Origin: PVC group bacterium
Lineage (GTDB): Bacteria > Verrucomicrobiota > Kiritimatiellia > CAIKKV01 > PXCX01
Length of the DNA stretch: 11,575 nt
Assembly: GCA_003565195.1 (NCBI GenBank)
Contig: PXCX01000108.1
Location: 1 to 11,575, forward strand
Direction of reading: 5' to 3'
Shown here one piece after another: positions 1 through 8,100 of the stretch (within the stretch, counting starts at the first letter, position 1; the number at the start of each line of letters is the position of its first letter). Both the position numbers and the translations under genes were made by a program. The notes below the pieces were generated by a model that saw nothing but the letters and a program-made list of their open reading frames with translations, had not been told where the DNA came from and made no database searches.

Positions 1-78
1 GGGTGCTTGGTGCGGCCTGCGCCGCGGCCGGCGCCGCGAATGGCGGCGCGCTTTGGGTGCAGGCCGCACCAAGCACCC
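1..78. repeat. Perfect 20-base inverted repeat inside partial ribF
   Basis: Bases 1-20 are the exact reverse complement of bases 59-78, with a 38-base GC-rich spacer. The left arm begins at the very first base of the window, so it may extend further. It lies inside the ribF reading frame at the point where resemblance to RibF fades. A contig-end fold-back or chimera is a plausible explanation; a genuine GC-rich hairpin is the alternative. Confidence 0.85.
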
Positions 79-178
79 GTTGATGTCCGCGATGGACACC
101 GTCAAAGAAGCCGGCCGCCAGAAACACCGGCTTGACGCTTTGCTTCAGTTCCGCAAAACTTTTTACCCGTAACATCAT
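1..178 (-). CDS. ribF: Bifunctional riboflavin kinase/FAD synthetase, N-terminal fragment
   Basis: RibF phosphorylates riboflavin to FMN and adenylates FMN to FAD in the cytoplasm. Only the first 59 codons are visible and the gene runs off the low-coordinate edge. The diagnostic feature is the nucleotidyltransferase signature GFFDGVHRGH at residues 23-32, matching the G-x-FDGVH-x-GH motif of the FAD synthetase domain. Two consecutive ATG codons (178-176 and 175-173) can start it; the first lies one base after the truB stop, so translational coupling is likely, and no strong Shine-Dalgarno is seen. After about residue 40 the translation becomes Ala/Pro-rich and does not show the beta strand and TFDPHP-like motif expected next in RibF. 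That stretch coincides with a perfect inverted repeat (1-20 with 59-78), so the distal part may be an artefact or a rearrangement. Family assignment is firm for the N-terminus only. Confidence 0.8.
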   Translation of the reverse strand, partial: MMLRVKSFAELKQSVKPVFLAAGFFDGVHRGHQRVLGAACTQSAPPFAAPAAAQAAPST

Positions 179-179
179 C

Positions 180-890
180 TTAACGCAACGAAGGAAATGC
201 CGACATGGGCATAACATGACGGGCGAGATCGGACAGGTCGCCGTTTAGCAGAACATCCATGGAAACCGCGTTTTCAAGTTTAAGATTGCCGCTTTGGGTA
301 CGGCATAACTGACTCAAATGCGCGCCGCACCCCAATTGCAGACCCAGTTCATGACACAACGAACGCACATAGGTCCCTTTGGTACAACCCAACCGGAACG
401 TGGCGCACGGCAGCGCAAAATCCAGCAACCGGAATTCGTAAACATGGATCAGCCGTGCCGGCCGTTCCACCTCGCGTCCTTTACGGGCGTGTTTATAAAG
501 CGGAACCCCGTCCTTTTTAACCGCCGAAACCATCGGTGGCGTCTGCATCCGGTCGCCTTGAAAACCGGACATGGCCTCAATCAATCGATCGCGATTCAAA
601 CCGACGATATCGCGCTCTTCCAGAATGGTTCCGTCGGCATCATGGCTATCGGTAATCGCGCCGAACGTCATCGTCCCTTGATAAACCTTGTCCGCGCCCA
701 TCATCAGGCTGGACAGTCGGGTGGCTCGTCCTATCAGAATCACAAGTAGTCCGGTCGCCTGGGGGTCGAGCGTCCCGCCGTGACCAACCTTGCGCAATCT
801 AAACTGACGCCGGATCCGGTCCACCACATCGTGGGATGTCGGGCCGCCGGGTTTGTCGACCAATAGGACACCGTCGAATGGATCAGGCAT
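180..890 (-). CDS. truB: tRNA pseudouridine(55) synthase TruB
   Basis: TruB isomerises uridine 55 in the T-loop of tRNAs to pseudouridine. The 236-residue protein begins MPDPFDGVLLVDKPGGPTSHD, has the KVGHGGTLDP-x-ATGLL catalytic motif with nucleophilic Asp42, and later the TPP(M/x)SAVKKDG-x-x-Y substrate-binding segment and the KGTYVRSL motif. It is shorter than the E. coli enzyme (about 314 residues) and stops soon after the catalytic domain, so the C-terminal PUA-type RNA-binding domain is missing; shorter TruB forms are known in several lineages. I chose ATG at 890 rather than the upstream in-frame codon at 920, because it matches the family N-terminus and has a GGAGG (900-904) nine bases upstream, inside rbfA. 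The start overlaps the end of rbfA by 8 bases, and ribF follows one base after the stop. Confidence 0.95.
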   Translation of the reverse strand: MPDPFDGVLLVDKPGGPTSHDVVDRIRRQFRLRKVGHGGTLDPQATGLLVILIGRATRLSSLMMGADKVYQGTMTFGAITDSHDADGTILEERDIVGLNRDRLIEAMSGFQGDRMQTPPMVSAVKKDGVPLYKHARKGREVERPARLIHVYEFRLLDFALPCATFRLGCTKGTYVRSLCHELGLQLGCGAHLSQLCRTQSGNLKLENAVSMDVLLNGDLSDLARHVMPMSAFPSLR

Positions 891-1308
891 GCTCGGCGTC
901 CTCCGGCGGCGGCGGCGCATCGTGCTTTTCTTCCAGATGATTCAAGATGGACAGAACCCTGTCGCCCGCCGCCAGCGAATCGTCAATTTCAAAGAATAGC
1001 CGCGGGGTATACTTGATTTTCAATGTTCGGGCCAGATGCGCTTGAATTTCGCGCCGCCGATCGAGAAGCATGCTCAACACCCGCTGGCGTTCCTGATCGC
1101 CGTTAGCGGGTTCCGTTCCTTCAAGCGATGGCCCGGTTCTCAAGACCGAAACCCATACCTGGGCGGAACGCAAGTTGGCGGTAACCGACACGCGGGTAAT
1201 CGTGACCGCCGCCAAATTAATATCGGTTCCGCGCGCAAACTGGGACATATTGGCGGCAATTTCGCGACGAATCAATTCGTTGACTCGAACAAGACGTTGG
1301 GATTTCAT
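883..1308 (-). CDS. rbfA: 30S ribosome-binding factor RbfA
   Basis: RbfA binds the 30S subunit near the 5' end of 16S rRNA and assists late maturation and cold adaptation. The 141-residue protein opens MKSQRLVRVNELIRREIA, the typical RbfA first helix, and continues with the single KH-like domain: AAVTITRVSVTANLRSAQVWVSV in the middle and KIKYTPRLFFEIDDSLAAGDRV near the end (the R-x-x-P-x-L-x-F-x-x-D-x-S signature). A charged and Pro-rich tail (about residues 128-141) follows. It sits between infB and truB, the usual place. The 83-base gap from infB contains a heptamer repeat, and no purine-rich Shine-Dalgarno is found before the ATG, unlike truB, carB and the GuaA-like gene. The last codons overlap truB by 8 bases and carry its ribosome site. 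Confidence 0.95.
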   Translation of the reverse strand: MKSQRLVRVNELIRREIAANMSQFARGTDINLAAVTITRVSVTANLRSAQVWVSVLRTGPSLEGTEPANGDQERQRVLSMLLDRRREIQAHLARTLKIKYTPRLFFEIDDSLAAGDRVLSILNHLEEKHDAPPPPEDAEHA

Positions 1309-1320
1309 GAATTTACGGAA

Positions 1321-1348
1321 GGTTCACGGTTCAAGGTTCACGGTTGAA
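1321..1348. repeat. Heptamer tandem array between infB and rbfA
   Basis: Four consecutive 7-base units are seen on the + strand: ggttcac, ggttcaa, ggttcac, ggttgaa. The block lies 12 bases upstream of the rbfA start codon, close to where its ribosome-binding site would be expected. The rest of the 83-base gap shows no clear hairpin or promoter. Confidence 0.85.
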
Positions 1349-1391
1349 GCTGAGAACCCCTAAAAGGACACCAACTATGTTTGGCTGGTCT

Positions 1392-3560
1392 TCACAGTGT
1401 CTGTTTAACTACATCCACCTGATAGAACTCGAGCACATCGTTTTCCTGAAATTCGGGATTGCGCTCAAGCCGCACGCCGCATTCCTGGGATTGCTGCACC
1501 TCATTGACATCCGCCTGGAAACGTTTGAGCGAGACAACCGCCAGATTTTCGTTCAGCACCTCGTCACCGCGTTTAATCCGTACTTTACAGCGGTTATTGA
1601 TTTGACCATCGGTAACCATGCATCCGGCAACCCGGCCCCCTCTGGACAGGGTAAACACCTGTTTAATCAAGGCATGCCCTACAATCCGTTCCCGTTGTTC
1701 GGGCGCCAGCATCCCGGCCATGGCATCACGCACTTGATCAGCTAATTGATAAATAATGCGGTGCATCCGGATTTCAACACCTTCACGTTTGGCCATTTGG
1801 CTGACACCGTTTTCCATACCGACATTAAATCCGATAATCACCGCCTGCGAGGCGCTGGCCAGCAATACATCGTTAGCGGTCACATTGCCGACAGCGCTCA
1901 GGATGATATTGGTATCCACCTTCTCGCTAGGGATCTCGTTGAGGGTCTTCGCTATCGCCGCCAGCGAACCCTGGACATCGGCCTTGAGGATCAGGCGTAA
2001 CTCTATCTTGTCCTGTTGCCCCATCAGTTGATAAAGATCATCTAGTGATGCACGACGGGGTGCCGACGCCGATCGTTTTTCGGTCTGGTCATCAAGCCGT
2101 TGGCTTTCGGCGCGTGCGCGCGCGACTTTGTCAGATGCACATACACGAAACCGGGCGCCGGCATCCGGTACCCCTGACAGTCCCATACATTTCACCGGCA
2201 TCGACGGACCGGCCGAGCGGACCTTACTGCCATGATCGTCGATCAACGCCTTGATCCGCCCCCAATTGGGGCCGCAGACCACCGCATCGCCCAAGCGCAA
2301 GGTACCGTTCTGGACCAGCAAGGTTGCCGTTGGCCCCATCCCGGATTCCAGTTGGGACTCAACCACGTAACCGGTTGCACGCCGTTTGGGGTTGGCTTTA
2401 AGTTCCATTATTTCAGCTTGCAGTAAAATCATTTCAAGCAGGTCGTCAATCCCTTCGCCAGTTTGCGCGCTTACCGGGCAACAGATTATCTCGCCGCCCC
2501 AATCTTCGGGATGCAATCCAACGGCCGCCAGTTGTTGTTTTACACGGTCCACATTGGCGGCCGGCAAATCGATTTTATTGATTGCCACCATAATACTCAC
2601 TTTGGCAGCCTGAGCATGCCGGATCGCTTCCTCGGTTTGGGGCATGATGCCGTCGTCGGCAGCAATGATCAGCACGGCAATATCGGTCAAATCCGCGCCA
2701 CGGGCACGCATTTCGGTGAAGGCGGCATGTCCGGGTGTATCCAGAAACGAAATCGTTTTGCCATCGACCGTCACGGTTGAAGCACCGATATGCTGGGTTA
2801 TTCCGCCATGTTCGCCGGAGGCGACACTCGATGCGCGGATTCGATCCAGTATCGAGGTTTTTCCATGGTCCACATGCCCCAGAAATGTCACCAAGGGTGG
2901 CCGGATCTTTAAATCCTGCGGCCTATCAGCCGGTTCGTCATCCTCGATCAATTCCGGTTTACGCGCCGGCGTGACATGATGTTCAGCGCTACGTTTCGCT
3001 TTGGCTACTTGAAATCCGTGTTTAACCACGATTTTTTGGGCAACCGCCACATCCAGTTTTTCGTTGATTGATGCCAAAACGTTCATGGCCATCAAATCGG
3101 CAATCAGCCGATTGGGTCGCATACCCATTTTCTGTGCCAGATCCTTGACCAGAATGGGGCCCTTGATGCTGATTTCCTTAGGTTCGGCCGGCCGTTTGGC
3201 GGATGGCGCGGCGACCGCAGGTCGAACTGGTTTGGCCGCGGGTCGCGAGGGTGCGGGCGCCGTATGCGGGCGCGTTTTTTTAGCGGCGGGGGGCCGCCCA
3301 CCGGGTCCCGCTTTAGGCGTTCGCTCAGGTTTTGCCGGTGACCGTGGCGGTTCCCGGGGTATCGTCTGGGTTGATGCCGGCACCGGCTTTTTCGGCGCGG
3401 CCGCTTCGGGTCGTTTTTCCGGGCTGCCGCGCATCGCCGCGATAGCCTGCTCATTCAGCTTGTTCAAATGGTTCTTCACCGGAAATCCAGCGCGCTCAAG
3501 GCGCTGCATCAATTCCCGGCTGGAAACATTCAGTTCTTTGGCAAGTTCATGAACTCTCAT
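1392..3560 (-). CDS. infB: Translation initiation factor IF-2
   Basis: IF-2 is the GTPase that delivers initiator fMet-tRNA to the 30S subunit and promotes 50S joining. The 722-residue protein has an N-terminal IF2_N helical domain (MRVHELAKELNVSSRELMQ, residues 1-45), a Pro/Ala/Lys-rich linker (about 46-128), a second IF2_N-like domain (about 129-185), and the GTPase domain with G1 GHVDHGKT (228-235), G2 GGITQHIGA (252-260), G3 DTPGH (274-278), G4 NKID (328-331) and G5 SA (364-365). The beta-barrel and C-terminal domains follow, ending in the fMet-tRNA-binding domain with KRGDEVLNENLAVVSLKRF. I chose ATG at 3560 because residues from there match the canonical IF-2 start; an upstream extension to 3620 would lie wholly inside nusA. 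The start overlaps the nusA end by 14 bases, and with only a weak upstream GGA, translational coupling is likely. Confidence 0.97.
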   Translation of the reverse strand: MRVHELAKELNVSSRELMQRLERAGFPVKNHLNKLNEQAIAAMRGSPEKRPEAAAPKKPVPASTQTIPREPPRSPAKPERTPKAGPGGRPPAAKKTRPHTAPAPSRPAAKPVRPAVAAPSAKRPAEPKEISIKGPILVKDLAQKMGMRPNRLIADLMAMNVLASINEKLDVAVAQKIVVKHGFQVAKAKRSAEHHVTPARKPELIEDDEPADRPQDLKIRPPLVTFLGHVDHGKTSILDRIRASSVASGEHGGITQHIGASTVTVDGKTISFLDTPGHAAFTEMRARGADLTDIAVLIIAADDGIMPQTEEAIRHAQAAKVSIMVAINKIDLPAANVDRVKQQLAAVGLHPEDWGGEIICCPVSAQTGEGIDDLLEMILLQAEIMELKANPKRRATGYVVESQLESGMGPTATLLVQNGTLRLGDAVVCGPNWGRIKALIDDHGSKVRSAGPSMPVKCMGLSGVPDAGARFRVCASDKVARARAESQRLDDQTEKRSASAPRRASLDDLYQLMGQQDKIELRLILKADVQGSLAAIAKTLNEIPSEKVDTNIILSAVGNVTANDVLLASASQAVIIGFNVGMENGVSQMAKREGVEIRMHRIIYQLADQVRDAMAGMLAPEQRERIVGHALIKQVFTLSRGGRVAGCMVTDGQINNRCKVRIKRGDEVLNENLAVVSLKRFQADVNEVQQSQECGVRLERNPEFQENDVLEFYQVDVVKQTL

Positions 3561-4836
3561 TGTTTCCGTCGTCTTCCTCAGGCTCAGGCGGCGCTTGACA
3601 GGCACGCACGGCCGCCGCAACTATCATCTGCGCCTCTTCGGCGCTAATATCGGCTGCCTGTTCAATGTCGCTTACGTCTGCCGCTAAAATACCCGCAACG
3701 CCCAAAAATCCGGCGTAGACCAATTTCTTTGCTGTTTCTTCGTCGATTCCATCTATCCGCGCCAGTTCATCAATTGCGGACGAAACCTTTTCCTCGAAAC
3801 TGGTTTCCTCGTCACTACGTTCAACTTCAATCCGCCACCCGGACAACTTCGACGATAAACGAACATTCTCACCCCGTTTGCCGATGGCTATCGAATAGTT
3901 ATCGGCGTCGGCAACTACACGTATCAAACGTTCATCCTCGGATTCAACCTGAATACGCATCAATTTGGCAGGCGCCAGTGCATTGCTGATAAACTGGGTG
4001 ATATCATCGTGCCAGCGTACAATATCAATCTTTTCGTTGCATAACTCGCGCACGATGTTTTTGACACGATTACCCCGCATTCCAACGCATGCACCCACCG
4101 GATCGACCCTTTCATCATGGGTCATCACAGCAATTTTAGTGCGGTAACCGGCTTCGCGCGCCACCCCTTTAATCTCAACCGTCGCGTCATGGATTTCGCT
4201 GACTTCAAGTTCGAACAGACGCTTCACAAAGTCGGGATGCGCCCGCGAAAGAATCACCGCCGGCATGCCGGGTTCGTCCCGCACATCCAAAATCAGTGCC
4301 CGGGTCGCGTCACCCACTTGATAAGCTTCGGTGGGGATTCGCTCATTGAAAGGCAATACGGCTTCGGTGCGACCCAAATCGACCACGATATCGCGCGTTT
4401 CAAAACGACGAACCGTTCCGGTTACCACCTCGCCCACACGACTCTGGTACTCCGTAAAAACAATCTGCCGTTCGGCTTGCCGGAGTTTCTGCATAATCGA
4501 TTGTTTAGCGGTCTGGGCGGCAATGCGACCCAGTTTATTCGGCGGAACCTCCATTTCGATCAAATCACCAACCTGCGCCTTGGGACGCCGACGACGAGCC
4601 TCCGCAAGCGTCATTTCCTCGCGTCGATCCGTCACCTTTTCAACCACCCGTTTGAAGGTGAAAGCTTGAATTTCGCAGGTTTTCCGATCAATCAATACGC
4701 GCGGCTCAGCCGCTTCACCATAATTCTTGCGTATAGCTACCAGAATCGCGGCTTCCAACGTCTGAAACAATAGATCGCGATCAAGACCGCGTTCGCGTTC
4801 CATATAATTGACTACAGCCAAAAGTTCTTCGTTCAT
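3547..4836 (-). CDS. nusA: Transcription termination/antitermination protein NusA
   Basis: NusA binds RNA polymerase and nascent RNA and modulates pausing, intrinsic termination and rRNA antitermination. The 429-residue protein shows the N-terminal RNAP-binding domain (about 1-130), an S1 domain (about 134-200, VGEVVTGTVRR...DLGRTEAVLP), KH1 with GMRG at 252-255 within DPVGACVGMRGNRV, KH2 with GKRG at 319-322 within YSIAIGKRGENVRLSSKLSGW, and one helix-hairpin-helix-type repeat (about 348-412). A short acidic tail (EPEEDDGNNESS) ends it. The E. coli protein is longer, with two C-terminal acidic repeats; single-repeat forms are common in other bacteria. ATG at 4836 is preceded by only a weak GGGG (4845-4848). 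It is the first gene of the infB operon here; the rimP gene often found upstream is absent, and a promoter-like sequence lies about 110 bases before the start. Confidence 0.97.
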   Translation of the reverse strand: MNEELLAVVNYMERERGLDRDLLFQTLEAAILVAIRKNYGEAAEPRVLIDRKTCEIQAFTFKRVVEKVTDRREEMTLAEARRRRPKAQVGDLIEMEVPPNKLGRIAAQTAKQSIMQKLRQAERQIVFTEYQSRVGEVVTGTVRRFETRDIVVDLGRTEAVLPFNERIPTEAYQVGDATRALILDVRDEPGMPAVILSRAHPDFVKRLFELEVSEIHDATVEIKGVAREAGYRTKIAVMTHDERVDPVGACVGMRGNRVKNIVRELCNEKIDIVRWHDDITQFISNALAPAKLMRIQVESEDERLIRVVADADNYSIAIGKRGENVRLSSKLSGWRIEVERSDEETSFEEKVSSAIDELARIDGIDEETAKKLVYAGFLGVAGILAADVSDIEQAADISAEEAQMIVAAAVRACQAPPEPEEDDGNNESS

Positions 4837-4945
4837 GGGATTTACCCCGCCGCCGTACCGCAGCCCGTCCCCGTATCAAACAGCGACCGCTACGCTCCGG
4901 GTCCTATCGTCGTATATTATCTTGTTGTCGCACTTGAACCGTATT

Positions 4946-4974
4946 AATCTATGAAACCAAACATCAAAAGTCAA
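4946..4974 (-). promoter_or_regulatory. Sigma70-type promoter for the nusA operon
   Basis: On the minus strand, TTGACT (4974-4969) matches the -35 consensus at five of six bases. It is followed by a 17-base spacer and TAGATT (4951-4946), which matches the -10 consensus at four of six. The optimal spacing and position about 110 bases upstream of nusA make this the best promoter candidate in the gap. Transcription would start near 4939, giving a leader of about 100 bases that includes the weak nusA ribosome site. Confidence 0.65.
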
Positions 4975-5023
4975 GTATCGTTTTGTTCAGCAGTTCTCAT
5001 TTTGGCCTCATTCTTTTGTCCGC

Positions 5024-5044
5024 GGCGGGTCCGGCGGCCCCGCC
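5024..5044. other. GC-rich hairpin without U-tract
   Basis: ggcggg (5024-5029) pairs perfectly with cccgcc (5039-5044) across a 9-base loop. Neither strand carries a run of T after it, so it does not qualify as an intrinsic terminator. It lies between the carB end and the nusA promoter and could be a pause or protective structure in carB mRNA, or chance in GC-rich DNA. Confidence 0.4.
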
Positions 5045-5146
5045 CTACCTCGGAAACGACCCAAAACATCGTAAAAACAGGTCCGTCGATAATATGAAGC
5101 GGCCATAATGAAAATTGCTACGTTCTGTTTTGCGCGATCCCGAAAG

Positions 5147-5188
5147 CGACCCACGACACGCGACACCCGACACCCGACACCCGACACC
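5147..5188. repeat. Heptamer tandem array immediately after carB
   Basis: Six 7-base units in a row on the + strand: cgaccca, cgacacg, then four exact copies of cgacacc. The array ends two bases before the carB stop codon complement, so it is the first thing transcribed after the carB coding region. Four perfect copies with no interruption suggest recent expansion by slippage. Confidence 0.9.
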
Positions 5189-5190
5189 CT

Positions 5191-8100
5191 TTACGTCACC
5201 GTGCGGTGGTATTCCTGCAATGACTTGACCAGCGGCGCGTCGCCGCTGCGGGCGGCGGCAATACCTTCGGCGGCGGCAACCCCGGCCGCGGCAGTGGTGA
5301 TATAGGGGATCCGGTGCTGGATCGCGGCTTTGCGGATATACGAATCGTCACTCACTCCCAGTTTACCGGCCGGTGTATTGACAATTAACTGAATTTCGCC
5401 GTTCTTCACCGCATCCAGGATGTTGGGCCTTCCTTCACGCAGTTTAAGAACCGGTCCCGCTTCGATATCATGTTGTGTCAAGAAGGTTCGCGTGCCAGCG
5501 GTTGCGAGCAATTTAAAGCCGTTTTCGGAGAATCGCCGTGCGGCCGCAACAGTTTTTTGGTCGCGATCGCGTTCGCAGATGGTCATCAGCACGGTCCCAC
5601 CCATCGGCAAGGTGGCCTTGGCGCCATCCTGGGCCTTGAAAAACGCCAGTCCATAATTTTGAGATAACCCCAGCACTTCACCGGTCGATCTCATTTCGGG
5701 GCCGAGTACAGGATCGACTTCAGGAAACATACCGAAGGGAAACACGGCTTCCTTGACACCGTAATACGGGATCTTGCGAACTGCAAGATCGAAATCTGAA
5801 ATTTTCTTGCCCATCATGATTTCGGTGGCAATCCGCGCCATCGACAATCCGCAAACTTTGGATACGATCGGAACGGTCCGCGACGCCCGCGGATTTGCTT
5901 CCAGTACGTAAACTGTATCGTCGCAGATTGCATACTGAATGTTCATCAATCCGACCACATGCAGTTCCCTGGCAATCGTGCGCGTATAACCGATAATAGT
6001 TTCGAGATGTTTTTCGGGAATATTGACCGTCGGAATAACACAGGCCGAATCACCGGAATGGATGCCGGCCTGTTCGATATGCTCCATCACGGCGGGCACG
6101 AATGCGTCCGTGCCGTCAGCAATGGCATCGGCTTCGGTTTCAATCGCGTTTTCAAGGTAACGATCGATGAGCAGCGGCCGTTCCGGGGTGACATCAACGG
6201 CGGCGGTCACGTAATCGCGCAACATCGCTTCATCATGAATGATTTCCATGCCGCGTCCGCCCAAAACATACGATGGACGCACCATCAACGGGTAGCCAAT
6301 CTGTTCGGCAATCGCTATCGCTTCATCCACACACACGGCCATACCGCTTTCCGGCATCGGAATCCCAAGCCGGTCCATAATCTGCCGGAACCGATCGCGA
6401 TCTTCCGCTAAATCGATGGTGTCGGTCGAGGTTCCCAACACGCGTACACCGGCCTCTTCAAGTTCGCGGGCAATATTCAACGGGGTCTGCCCGCCGAATT
6501 GACAGATCACACCCATCGGTTGCTCTTTTTCGTAAATCCGTAACACATCTTCAACCGTTAACGGTTCAAAGTAGAGCCGGTCGGAGGTATCGTAATCGGT
6601 CGATACGGTTTCCGGATTACAATTGACCATCACACTGCGAACGCCCATATCACGCAAGGCGAACGCGGCATGAACACAACAGTAATCGAACTCGATCCCC
6701 TGCCCGATCCGGTTGGGACCACCACCGAGGATCATGACCTTGCGATCATTACCGGCAACCGCCGGTACACTGTCAGGCTGGTTGTAACTTGAATAGTAAT
6801 AGGCGGCATTTTCGGCGCCACTGACGGGAACCGCCTGATATCCTTGGACCAGTTTAATGCGTTGACGTTGAGCCCGCACCTGGCTTTCCGGAATATCCAG
6901 CAGACGCGCCAGATAGCGATCGGCGAAACCGTCGCATTTAGCCTGTCTAAGCAGATCGTCGGGTAATTCGCCGCCGCGATGAGTCAATATTTTTTCCTCG
7001 AGCGACACAAGCTCGCCCATTTGCTCAATAAACCAGGGTTTTATATAGGTTTTTTCATGTAATTGCGCGACACTAGCCCCTTTACGCAAGGCTTCGTACA
7101 TCAGGAAATGGCGTTCACTGGATGGTTCACTGAGACGTTGCATCAGTTCGTTCAGCGACAAATCATTGAAGTTCGCGGCGAACCCTAGACCATAACGATT
7201 GTTTTCCAGGGAACGGATTGCTTTCAGGAAGGCTTCCTTATAGTTTTTGCCAAGGCTCATAACTTCGCCGACGGCACGCATCTGGGTCCCGAGCCGATCC
7301 TGGACGCCGCGGAATTTCTCGAAGGCCCAGCGCGCGAATTTCACCACCACATAATCGCCGCAGGGGGTGTACTTGTCGAGCGTACCGTCGCGCCAGTATG
7401 GGATTTCAGCAAGTGTCATCCCACCGGCAAGTTTGGCCGAGATCAAAGCGATCGGAAATCCGGTTGCCTTGGAGGCCAGCGCCGAGGATCGCGAGGTACG
7501 CGGATTAATCTCGATCGCGGTAACCCGTCCGGTCTTGGGATTATGAGCGAACTGGACATTGGCGCCGCCAATGACCTCGATCGCCTCCAGAATCCGGTAC
7601 GCATAGTCCTGCAACCGTTCCTGAAGTTTCGGATCGATGGTAAGCATCGGTGCGGTACAAAAAGAATCGCCGGTATGTACGCCCATCGCATCGACGTTCT
7701 CGATAAAACAAACGGTTAGTTTACGATTATCGGCATCGCGCACCACTTCCAGTTCCAGTTCCTCGCAACCCAGGACCGATTCTTCAATCAGTACCTGGCC
7801 GACCATACTGGCCGCGATCCCGCGCGCAGCCACCTTGCGCAGCTCTTCAACGTTATAGACCAAACCACCGCCGGTGCCTCCCATGGTATAGGCCGGCCGC
7901 ACCACCACCGGATAACCGAGTTGGTTGGCCACCCGTTCGGCTTCCTCAACCGTATACACGGTTTCACTGCCGGGTACATCGACGCCCACACTGCGCATGG
8001 TTTCCTTGAATAAGGTGCGGTCTTCGCCGCGCTCGATCGCATCCAGTTTTACACCAATGACCCGTACGTTGTATTTCGCCAGAATACCAGCCTTATCAAG

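Larger units (their letters stand above)
4837..5190. other. 354-base intergenic region between carB and nusA
   Basis: I see no convincing reading frame on either strand. The region holds, in transcription order, a heptamer array touching the carB end, a GC-rich 6-base-pair hairpin, a sigma70-like promoter, and a leader of about 100 bases before nusA. It is too short for rimP (about 150 codons). No intrinsic terminator with a U-tract is visible after carB, so read-through from carB into nusA remains possible. Confidence 0.7.

Noticed and set aside
2110..2124. Alternating CG run that could suggest Z-DNA
   Set aside because: It is explained by consecutive Ala/Arg codons in the IF-2 segment VARARAES.
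3064..3552. Plus-strand open frame of 162 codons opposite infB
   Set aside because: It mirrors the GC-rich Pro/Ala linker of IF-2 and its translation has no family resemblance; the minus-strand gene is certain.
4117..4773. Plus-strand open frame of 218 codons opposite nusA
   Set aside because: It lies entirely antisense to well-conserved NusA S1 and KH domains and shows no motif of its own.
5024..5044. GC-rich hairpin considered as an intrinsic terminator for carB
   Set aside because: No U-tract follows it on the transcribed strand.
5561..5570. Octamer GCGATCGC, reminiscent of the cyanobacterial HIP1 word
   Set aside because: Words such as CGATCG and ATCGCG are frequent here through ordinary codon use, the exact octamer is not clearly enriched by eye, and no other cyanobacterial trait is present.
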